From NCBI GenBank assembly GCA_916610825.1, contig OU744451.1:5979345-6043344 (forward strand): a stretch of 64,000 nt of DNA. The letters are read 5' to 3'. A model generated the notes under the pieces. That model searched no databases. It was not told the origin of the DNA and was given only the letters and a program-made list of their open reading frames with translations. The stretch's first letter is position 1. Each line of letters begins with the position of its first letter. Shown here one piece after another: positions 42,801 through 54,800 of this stretch. Made by a program: the position numbers and the translations under genes. The DNA is from Haliclystus octoradiatus (taxonomy: Eukaryota; Cnidaria; Staurozoa; Stauromedusae; Haliclystidae).

Positions 42801-45800
42801 TAAATTTTAGATTTATTGCAAATAATAAATTAAATTCAATGGTATCTATACGGGGCACTTGTGCAGATAAAGCGAGGACCCGAGCTGGCCCACCACACTG
42901 TGTTTATATGGAGAATTTCTGTCTCACCTGTGTGAGATCCCATTGCTCATCAGGTGAGATCCCAGCTGGGTGGGCTATCCCAGAAACCACGTAAACAGAC
43001 TGCAGTAGAGCAATAGAGAACAATGGTGTATGTTGATCTCACTCAAATTACTTCAACAAAGAGACTAATCAAGGACTTTGGACTTATGTGTTGGGTTTTC
43101 TTGTTTTTCCAGGGTTTTTGTATTCCGGATGGATTTTCGGATGCAACTGATGATGCGCGTACTGATTTCAATGATGCAACCGATTGTGGTATGGGTGAGG
43201 GCGAAGGTGCCAAAGATGTCTCAGATCAAATAGAAAGTCAAGACCAGGTTTGTTAAAAACAATATGTTTTTTAGTTTTGTTTTTTTATTCATAATTTAAA
43301 TACAAACTTGGTAAGATAAAAGAATTAGTGATATTACAAGGGTTGTGATATTAACAGTAGTAATATTAACGGGTTTGCACTGCAATAAAATTGCTCAGTG
43401 AAACAAAGCTGAACCTTTTCGACGGTCTTAGTATCTTTTAATTGATGAGAATTCCGGACAGGAGAATGAGGATTTTTGCTTTACCATCAATAATGATTTA
43501 ATACCTGTCTATGCGGTTGTGTTTGTTTAGCTACATGATACTCACAGAGAAGAGGACAAAAAGAAAGAAGAGGAAGAGAATGATGAACCGGATGTAAAAA
43601 ACGAAGAAAATGGCATTGAAATGAATGATGATTTTGATGCAGACCTCCAAGATGTTGACGGAGACGAACGGGAATCAGACGACAATGAAGATCAACCAAG
43701 CGATGACGAAGATGACTTGGACAAACAAATGGGCGACGTTGAAGAAAACGAACCCCCTCTGAATGAAAAGTTCTGGGGAGATTCTGACGATGAAGAGGAT
43801 AATGAAGAGCCCCAAGGGGACAAAGAGGAGAAAGGTCCGGGGGCTGATCCAACGTCAGAATCACAACTTGTAGCTAACGAAGAAAATGCAGGTACGTTCT
43901 AGTATTAGTTTGTGCAACTGCTGCTAACTCAATACAGTGGGTGCTGTTTCTGTTTCTTAAAGAAAGAACAGAAAGAACAATAAATACACATTATTTTCTT
44001 GATATGTTCCTTTATAACCGTGCCATCATTAGCTGTCCAGTTTTGTAACATTTGCAAGTTATGTTATGCAGGATAATGAATAAGAAGCTTATTTTCTACA
44101 AGGTGTCGATAAATGAAGAAGATGGATCATTATTTATACTTCAACTCCTACGCCTATGAACTCGCAAACTTTCTCTACACTCTACAGTGATGGTGCTCAT
44201 AATTTGGGGTCCCAGGCAGACTCTGAATGCCATTGAAATGCAACAACCCTATTTTATTCTTCCATGCAAATTTGCTCCAGTATCAGATTTTGTTTATTCG
44301 ATGCTTTACAGTAGATTCAATTATTGTCAGGGGACATTGCCCCAAAAAATTCTGATACTAATATGCAGATAATTCTGCCTGACTTAATGGAGTCCTTTTC
44401 GTTCTTCTTCCCCTGTGAACAGTCCATGAGTTCATAAATGGTTTATGAATGATTAAAATGGCCCAATTTCTTTCAACTTGCTCATGGGAATTTATGGAAG
44501 TTCATAAACTGTTTAGAAAAATTTCACAAATAGGTATGATAAATTTGGTACAAAATAACAACACAACTAAATTTGCACAACGTTTCGACTGATTGACTTC
44601 AGCCATTCTCAAGTGAATGTTTTTTATTATTAATTAAGATATATATATATACATAAAAATGTTTGCCCCTTGAGGGTAAAGTTACATCATGAAAAATATT
44701 TACAATTATATGAGATCTATATCAGTGACAACAGTAACTATGGTAACTAGCCTATATATATGAAATGCATGCAGTTATTTGAAAACTTTGGCCCGGATGG
44801 AATCGCCCTGAACGTTTAATGTTGGTTTCAGTTCTTGAATTGCCAGCATTTCATTCACGAGACAATCGAATTTATTTTTGCACTTTTTTATTATTCTAAA
44901 ATGTTTTTCAAATTGATCAGTAGATATTCCGTGCTCTTGACGGACGTGTGTACCAAGGTTACTTTTGTTATGTTCATCTGTGCGTTCATATAAGTGCCGG
45001 CATGTATAGCCAACATAGTCTGCTTCGCACAGACCACATTTAAAATGATATATGACGCATTGCTGGGTTAACAAATCTGGCTTCTCCTCACGGGTACGCA
45101 AGTCATCGTTGAGCTTCTTACTTTTAAAAATAGCATTAAACTTTACACTTATTTTACAATTTAAACGGTACAGTTCTTTTCTTGTTTCATCACATGATTG
45201 TTGGCAATTGTCAACAATAGAAAAGAAGCAGAAAACTTATTATCGATTCTGAATGCAGCACACTCGTCAATAAACTTCACGATTGAGTTAGAGGAAAACA
45301 AAAATCTACCTTTTCTTGGAATCAAAATGACCAATACCGGCACAGAAATATCAACGAGTGTACATCGAAAAACAACAAACAAAGGACTTCTTTTACATTA
45401 TCAGAGTCATGTAGACCAAAGGTATAAAACCGGTATTTTGAAGACAATGCTTCACAGAGCGCATCGTCTTTGTTCCTCTGAAGCTGATTTTAATATGGAA
45501 TGTAAAGTACTTTTTAACATTTTTAGTAAACTTAAGTATCCGCCCCGTGTTTTTAATTCTATTTTAAATAAAATGCTAAGTAATGATTTTAATTCTCCAG
45601 TTTTACCAGACGATAATTTAAAATATGTTAGTATAGTTTTACCTTTTAAAGACCAACAATCATGTGATGAAACAAGAAAAGAACTGTACCGTTTAAATTG
45701 TGAAATAAGTGTAAAGTTTAATGCTATTTTTAAAAGTAAGAAGCTCAACGATGACTTGCGTACCCGTGAGGAGAAGCCAGATTTGTCAACCCAGCAATGC

Positions 45801-48800
45801 GTCATATATCATTTTAAATGTGGTCTGTGCGAAGCAGACTATGTTGGCTATACATGCCGGCACTTATATGAACGCATAGATGAACATAACAAAAGTAACC
45901 TTGGTACACACGTCCGTCAAGAGCACGGAATATCTACTGATCAATTTGAAAAACATTTTAGAATAATAAAAAAGTGCAAAAATAAATTCGATTGTCTCGT
46001 GAATGAAATGCTGGCAATTCAAGAACTGAAACCAACATTAAACGTTCAGGGCGATTCCATCCGGGCCAAAGTTTTCAAATAACTGCATGCATTTCATATC
46101 TATAGGCTAGTTACCATAGTTACTGTTGTCACTGATATAGATCTCATATAATTGTAAATATTTTTCATGATGTACCTTTACTCTCAAGGGGGAAACATTT
46201 TTATGTATATATATATCTTAATTAATAATAAAAAACATTCACTTGAGAATGGCTGAAGTCAATCAGTCGAAACGTTGTGCAAATTTAGTTGTGTTGTTAT
46301 TTTGTACCAAAATTATCACCAAGAAGATTCTGATAAAAAAGGTATGATAAAGTTATGAAAATTGTGCCATTCAACATTCACGAATCATTCGTAAACTCAT
46401 GTAACTGTTTTTCTCAGGGGTGTTAACCAATTGTATTGCATTTAATTGTATTATTATGACAATTCTGAAAGTGGTTCTCATGTTGACTATATTTATTGTG
46501 CAACGTTGTTGCAAATTTTATATCATAGGTGAACAAGAAGGAAATGATCGTGATGAAGAATCGAATGAAATAAATAATGATGCTGATGATCATGAACATG
46601 ACGAAAATGACGAATTTGATTTTGACAAAAATGACAAAGAAGAAGAGACACCTGCCGATGTCAACGAAACACACGAAAAACAAACAGAAGAAGAAGAAGG
46701 AAAACAAGGTAAGTGAATAACAAACTTATTTTTAGTAAAATAACAAACTTATTTTTAGTAGTCAAATAAATATACCTGTATAATATTGTAAAATGTTGTC
46801 TTACTGATCAGACATGGAGCTCAATGCAATAATTAAATGGCAGAGCTTAGATAATAATAATAATCAGAAAATCAGACAGTCATATTTGCTACTTCAAGTT
46901 TCACGTCGGAGCGATCATCAGGCAGTAATGTATACCTGTATATAGATTTAATGCTGTACACTATGTAAAATGTGTACAGAAACCTACTTCAAAATGGAGT
47001 ATATGTAACAACATCCAGTTGCCAACATTTGATATGAAGATAGACACAAAATTTGGCATTGTTTATAAGCTCAACTCATTAAGCTAACACAAAACAAGAT
47101 AATATTAAACTGAAGGATAGTCAATCTACTACGTTGAACAGTAAACCACATTAAGCGGAACCCAGGAATCTGTTTCCATTACGCAACCTTTATATTGAGG
47201 AGAAAGTAGTGTCTGACAAAAGTGGGGCTCCTGGTATCCTAGATGCGAGGAAGGCTACAGCAAATTCAGAAGAAATTTGATAATGTTCTGATTTATAGGC
47301 CAAACTTCTAGAAAAATTCATAAGAAAATGTTTGCCATTTTTTAAGATTCCGGAAGGCCAAATTGTTTGTCAGGACTCAGACACTGGAGGAAAGACTTGA
47401 ATTTAAATATAAATTTATTATTCAGATGAAACAATGGAAGATGATGATATTAATGGTGATCTAGATTTGGATGAAGAGGAGGATGAAAAAAATGAAGAAA
47501 ATGCTGATGATGAAAACAAAGCAGAAACTGAGGCAGATGTTGACGAGGCTACAGAGGAAACAGAGGTGTGTGTCATACTAAATAAATCCTTTGTCGAAAA
47601 TAGTACAGTGAAACCTGTCTATAGTCGATAACAGCCATCCAAGAGAGGTAGATAAATTGACCACTATAGACAGGTGGCCTTTATATACAGGTTTGATTCA
47701 ATAGAAAATATTATTTTAGACATTGCCAGTGTGCCCACTATAGACAGGTGACCGCTGTATAGAGGTGACCGCTATAACAGGTTTGATTGTATGTAGGTTG
47801 TAGATGTCCAACGTGAGATACAGATAAGCTAAATTTCATTTAACTAAATTGCTCTTACATTTGTTTTCATCTGCTTGTGTTCTATTTTTATAGGAAGAAA
47901 CCACAGAAAAGGACGATGAGGGTGAAGATGCAAGCAGTGTTCAAGGTACTGACGATCAACAGGTAACAGATACAAAAAACAGCGAAACAGCAGAATCATG
48001 TGGTAATGACGCAGAGATGACAGAATGTGAAACCAATGACGATACAAACGATCAAGGTGATAACAAACAGAATGCTACGCTAATGCCTACAGATGGTGAT
48101 CAAGGTCAATTACGCAGAAATCAATCAGCAAGTCGTAAACCAGAAAAGGTAGCATTAAAATACCAACATAGTCAATTAAATGTGTTATCATACTATGATA
48201 TGTATGATGTGTGGTTATGATATTTCTAATATCACATGACCTAATAGACCAAAAACTAGAAATGCTATGAATATAAAATTAAATTTTAAATTAACACTAC
48301 CGTCATTGACATAGTATGTAATCATTTAATATTCTTATTGATGCAGAGGTCCCGCCAGCCAAAGGAATCTCAAGAAGATAGAACCCTTGCTGATTATGAC
48401 TCTGCCAAAGATCACAAACGTGCAAAAACAACAGATGAAAAAATGAACGAAGATGACACGAATGAGGTTAGAGTATAGTTATTTTCATTTCTTTGGTTAA
48501 TTTTACTATTTAATCGTGAAGCTATAGGAACACAGTTTGTAAACCTGTTATGACCAGAGAAATCTATTTACAAAAGTTGGGCACTCTTTCCTGTGCTGCT
48601 CTCAGCTCCAATTGGATAGACGCGTACTTGATTTTATGGATACCATTTCCTTTCCGTCAAATCCAGGTTTGTGAAATTTGAACAAAGCGCACAAAAATAA
48701 TATCAAGAATTCGTTTTCAATGGAACAAAAATGGTGATTTTTAAGCCCAAAATGTTGCTCGTCCCAACTCTTATTATAGCAGTGCATGGTGTGTTCGCAG

Positions 48801-51800
48801 TTGTATAGCTTGATTCCTAGAGTTGTAACAATGAACAACATTGTCATCTGGTCAAAAAGAAATCAAAATTGTTCCTAACATTTTAAATTGATGAACATGT
48901 TTTTATTAGCATTCATGACATCTCAGCATCAAATTCACATATTGAGTTTCAAGAAAAATGTTATTGACAAATTTTCTATAATGACCACCTCCATACAGCA
49001 GCCATCTGTCTGTAGCTGTCAATTCACCAGTGTTTTATTCATCGACCTATATAAACAAAGGCCGGGTCACCTGCATTCATACATCTCATACCTTGCTGCT
49101 TTATACAGGTTTCAATGCATTGTCCTTTTTTTTTCAATTAACCACTTGAAAATGACCAAACTCAAACACGTGCCATCTATTTATTGTACATGTAATTAAA
49201 TTGCTTTATATGTTTACAGATGGAAGTTGATCCAGTAGAGAACATCACTGGAGAGTATCAACATCACGATGAGGGTACTGTTGAAGTAATAGACACTGCC
49301 ACCGCAGAACAAGCTAAAGAACAACGCATGCGTAGTCAACCGAAAGAAGTTGAAGGAGAGGATGAGAAAGAGACTGGAGAGGGATCTGATTCTGTTAACA
49401 AAGATGCTGTTGAATCTGCACAGCAAAAGATTGATGTAAATATTGATTCAGATTCAATTAACTACTTTATCACTACTGGAACTAGCCTGTGTACCTTGAG
49501 CCTTTTTCCTAAAACCATAGGGTCTGTGAACTAATGTGTGATTCTTAGCCCATCGAAAATAACACCCATGTACTATTGGTAAATTATTCACACTCCGATT
49601 CACACTCTGTCACAAAAGATCAATTGTCATAAAATCACAACTCTTCCTCAATCACGTCATACTCATCAGCAGCAACAATGATCTTAATGATAATTCAACG
49701 TAATGCATAAATTATATTCCAAACTCATGGGAACTTACTGCGCTGAAAGTCACGCTTTACTTCACCGACCCTATGGTTTCAGAAAAAACCTCGGGGCTGG
49801 TACGCAGGCTATACTGGAACCAAAACCATAAAAAAGCGTGAAATTTCATGGCGTTTTGATGGCATTTCCAAGGCAATTTCACATTAATATTTTGAATATG
49901 GATCGATGTATTCATGGTTTCCAAACTTTCCATTGCTTAAAAATTTGTGGTTTTCACTTTTATTACATTTTCATGATGTTTTCACAACGCTTTCATGACA
50001 TTTTCATCGTTTTGGCGTTGGTAGTGATTACGGTATAACATTGAGATTTGTAAATGTGTTACAGTACTATTTTCATTTATGCTATACAGGAATCCAATAC
50101 TACTGACGTTGACAATAAAGAAGACCTTGAAAAAATGGAAGATGATGCAATCGCAGATACCGATGATGATAACGATGATAAACAATTGGCTGATGAATAC
50201 TTAAACACATTGCCAAGGGAAACACAGACGTTTTTTAGCACATCCGATGCATCTATAACAGCTCTTGATTTACTTGAACGTGTAAGATGACAATTGAATA
50301 GTAGTTCTGTGATAATTTAAGAAATCACTGAGAGAAATCACTATTTAAATATTTTCTGTTTCATTATGAATTATTCTATAGAACCATGATTGCAACCTTG
50401 AAGATCTTCGTGCTGAACTAGAAAGTCATATTGGTGAGGTTGCTGATAATGTATCTAAGGATGACATGCGCTCTGCATTGGATACATGGATCAATTATGA
50501 AACGTTAACCGCTCATTTAGCGCGAGATCTTTGTGAACAACTACGTCTTGTTCTTGAGCCAACTGTTGCCAGCAAGATGACGTGAGTTTTACTAAATTTT
50601 GCAACATCTATTAATTTGTAATTTCTAGAACCAGTTTTTAATTCATTTTTGTTTTCTCTCGTATTAGTGGTGACTTTCGCAGCGGAAAGAGGTTGAGCAT
50701 GCGTAAGGTCATTCCATACATTGCGAGTCAATATCGTAAAGATAAGATTTGGTTGCGCAGGAGTAAAAAGAGTAAAAGAGATTATCATGTTATGCTCGCT
50801 GTGGATGATTCATCCAGTATGGCTGACAACCATTCCAAACAAGTGAGAAATCAGTTATACAGATGTCTTTGAAGTCATGTAACTGACTAGTTCATCATTA
50901 ATTATATAATTTCTGTTTCCAGATTGCGTTTGAGTCTTTGGCAGTTATAAGTAATGCATTGCGTTGGCTTGAGGTTGGTCGTTTTGCAGTAAGCAGGTGA
51001 ATGTTGATCAAGTCTACTACACCGTGGTAGCCTGGATAATTGCTTATACTAGCCCCAAAGTTTTCCGGGAAACCGTAGGATCCGTAAATTATAGTGTGAT
51101 TCCAATCACTTTTCAGTGAGTTGAAGATATCTGTGCTACTGTACTTCATAATCAGTTAGTTCATTGTCGTAACTGCTAACTATGACGTGTTTGACAAAGA
51201 GTTGTGATTTTTATGGCAACCCCTGCGAATCACAGTTCAGGAATTCATGAACAGCTATTAGTTATTAACAGACTATTTCATGAATACATCATTAACTCGA
51301 TGGATATATCATGGAAAGTTTATTTAAAACTAATTGAACATTCATGAATGTATAAAGGTACACTTTTGATAAACAGTTATTGAACTGCTTTTGAAATAGT
51401 GCACTAAAAGGTGTACTAAAACGTGCATTAAAGGTGTGTCATTTCACATTGAAGAACTTATTTCATAAAATATTTTAACTGTATGTTGTTGTTGTGTTTT
51501 ATTTCAAATCAATGTTAACGATAGTCGCACGCAGCACCCGTTTAACACTGCATTATATATTTGTATATTTGTAGTTAAAGTAATTAATTAAAAACAAATA
51601 ATAATAATAATAATTCAGTTAAATTTTCTTCGAAAAACATAATTTCAAGATGAAGGATGGCGACAAAAATTTTACAGACTTATATTTAAGCTACGTTGAA
51701 TATTTGTGATTATAAAATCAGGGTACAAAACAATACAACAAAGATATCTTTGTTGTACACTAATTAAAAACATAAAATTATTATTACTGTACATTTGATT

Positions 51801-54800
51801 CAGTATACGTTTTCATCGGGATAGTCCTTCAGCTTCAAAACGAATGATTTATGTTTCATGGAACATCAACTTAATTATCTGAAGGTCATTTCGGGATTGT
51901 CACATTGTAAATTGACTGCCATATTTATTGTGTTATTTGAATTTTCAGTTTTGGTGACACAATTCAAATGCACCATGATTTCTTCGCACCATTTAATGAG
52001 GATTCCGGTGCCTCTATCTTGCAAAGTTTGACATTTGACCAGAAGAAAACTAAAGTTGCCAAGGTAATGTACATATTTACATAGCTAGGCTAACTGTGAT
52101 TATGGAGCTTCTTAATGAGTAGATTCGGTACCAATGAAGCGGTAAACTAAATCACTCATAAAATTATTTCCAATAGTGTTTTCAATATAACGTAAAACGT
52201 TTTTGCTGATTTTATTGAGATTTATTATATGCCCATCTGTTCAATTTATCATAGACATATTTTTCGGTGTTTCTCTATAGATATAAGTAAGCAGTTTTCT
52301 TCAATAATTTTGCCCTAATGAAATAAAATAAAATAGAGGTTGAAGAGTCAAAATTGACCAACTGAGCCATTATCAGTGTCTGACAAACGATTTAGCCTTC
52401 CGGAATCTTGAAATATTTTCACAATTTTTTCTGAAATTTTGTTAGGGTTTGTTTTGCCCATTAATCAAGAAGTTATTGATTTTCTTCTGAATTTGATGTA
52501 GCCTTTTGGGATCTAGGATCCCAGAATCCCCATTTTTGTCAGACCCTAGAAATTACGAGTTTAATTGAAACGAGCTTAGCAGTTTGCAAGTTTCAGGCTT
52601 TCATGCTTAGAACGTCAACAATTCAAGCACCAGAAACACATAAACAAGCACGGATTCTAATATTCTAATTGGGTCTGCCAGTCTTTTTTGTCCCTTTAAA
52701 TGAATGATTCCCTTTAAATGGATGATCAACGTAGGTGCTATATTGATAGGATGTGTTTTCTAGGTTATTAATTAATTGTGTACCTTTTTGTTTCAGTTGA
52801 TGCATTTTGCTTCTGTTGCATTCTCTGATGCCAGACAAGCATCATCGTCTGCTGCTGCGATTTCTCAGTTGCTTTTAATCGTGTCAGATGGTAGAGGAAT
52901 ATTTGTTGAAGGCAAAGAGGTATGTCAACGTTATAAAATGACGCAATAATTATAACAATAGTAATTATGATTCAGCAATGCCTTTGTAAAGGCTTACCGG
53001 TACTTGTCATTAATTTTGTGATTTTATTTTGTATGATCAGGATACACAATAGTTTTATAGCGGTTAGGGAAAATACACAAAATTATTTCCCGGATGTTCT
53101 TAATTATTGATTTTGTAGATCTTTTATTTACATAGCTATCTAATTTATTAATTACAAATTTTTTTGTACAGCGTTTCAAGATGAAGGTTTGCGACAAAAA
53201 TTACAAATGTTGATTGGTGAAATCGTTTTGATAATATACAGTACATCTACATATCATATTTACTTTATTCCATTAGTTGACGATGATATGATGTATGACA
53301 TTGAAACCTTTTCACCAATCATCATTTGTAGCTTTTTGTCGTTAACCTTCATTTTAAATTTTAATTGATCCTAGAGGTATATTCTGGTATTTTCATATAG
53401 GCTACATATGGATACATTTGTAAATGTTTGCAATTTCCCTTAGTTAATTTTGTCTGAGAGTCTCCTGATCTGATAAATATTTTTTTACTGCAAATAAGTC
53501 AGAAGTATTTCTTCTGGCTGAAATGAGGACTGTATGAATATATTATTTTGAGTCGAAACACCAAGTTAAATTAACAAAAATGGCAAAGTTGAATGTTATC
53601 AAGTAAACTTTATTGGGTTGGAGTCATATAGCCGATGAACTACCAAACACCATGCCTCGCCATACACTTGTAGCGGGTGGAATGAGTCGATGTATTGATA
53701 AATTACCACACGCGTACATAGACGTTGATAGATATATATTTGATGTAATAGTTGTAGCTGGCCACCAACAGGGAGAGGATGAATAAGGGTTAAAATGACC
53801 GTTGATAAACAGAGCCTCTATGAAGGTGGACCAGCTTTGCTATTATAGGTGCTGTCGCCACGAAAGGCAGACGTGAAGAGGGTTGCTATATTACATACAG
53901 TGATTTACATTACAAGGTATATACGTGATTACAAACGGAAGCTTTACATTCAACAAAGGAAATACATTATGATAAACAATAGGCACAAAATAATCCACTA
54001 CATAACTTCCCCCCACGGAGACGGAGTCCTGTCTGTGAGTGAAAGATATGAAATAATGTATACAGGACGAATGAATGAATAAAAAATATAATTATATGAT
54101 AAAAGAAATAAAATTTGTTTGCATGTGTTTAATTTAATAGTTATACTTATGTAATTGTTCTTGCTTTCTTTTTTTCTGTGACTTGATGATTATTATGCGT
54201 AGTGACGAATTCTTGTTTATATGTAGTAAATCTTTGTAAATGCCTTGTTGTATATATCTTTTTTTGTTTTGTTTTGGATGTATATAGTATACTGGTATAT
54301 AACTTGATAATTTTTTTATGCTGAGATACTCTGTGCTCAAGTCTAGCAATCTTTAATTTCTTGTCGGGTTAAGCCCTAATAATTTTCGTGGTTCCTGCCA
54401 GAACTTGGCTTGTGACGGCGTGAGTGCATTAATATTTTCTTCTTTTTTTGTTTTGTGTTAATAACACTCACCCAGGGGCGAATCTCAACTAAAATTTTAC
54501 CAAATATAACCATATACTTACTAGACAGGGTTTACGACGCGTAATATTCGGCTGCGTTTTTCAGATCACGTCGGTAGTTACCAATATGTAGCGGGTGGAA
54601 TGAACGAAGTATTGATTAATACCACCACACATACATAGGCGTTGATAAGATATATATTTGTGTAATTGTAATAATAATAACTGTAGCTGGTCACCAACAG
54701 GGAGAGGATGAATGAGGGTTAATATGACCGTTGATAAACAGAGCCTCTGTGAAGGTGGACCAGCTTTGCTAATATAGGTGTTGTCGCCACGAAATTCAGA

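Larger units (their letters stand above)
44537..46318. mobile_element. Penelope-like element, head-to-head inverted copies
   Basis: Two copies of the 3' part of one retroelement meet head to head near 45203. The right arm (+) runs from just after the expected reverse-transcriptase active-site motif to the 3' end at about 46318. The left arm (-) covers only the last ~660 bp. Their outer ends are complementary: TGATAAATTTGGTACAAAAT and ATTTTGTACCAAAATTATCA. Variable 5' truncation and inverted partial copies are typical of Penelope-like elements. The insertion is wholly inside the MDN1 intron between exons 64 and 65. Confidence 0.85.

Noticed and set aside
43487..43864. Antisense 125-codon frame
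   Set aside because: It is the complement of the acidic exon 64 of MDN1, whose composition keeps the other strand open; no family match.
46324..46341. Possible 18 nt MDN1 microexon (EDSDKK) after the Penelope-like element
   Set aside because: Phase and acidic content fit, but the acceptor has no pyrimidine tract and directly follows the mobile element; the gene stays in frame without it.
53849..54082. Frame of 77 codons starting inside the miniature LTR element
   Set aside because: It crosses from the first LTR into the interior, has no gag or pol motif, and looks like chance.
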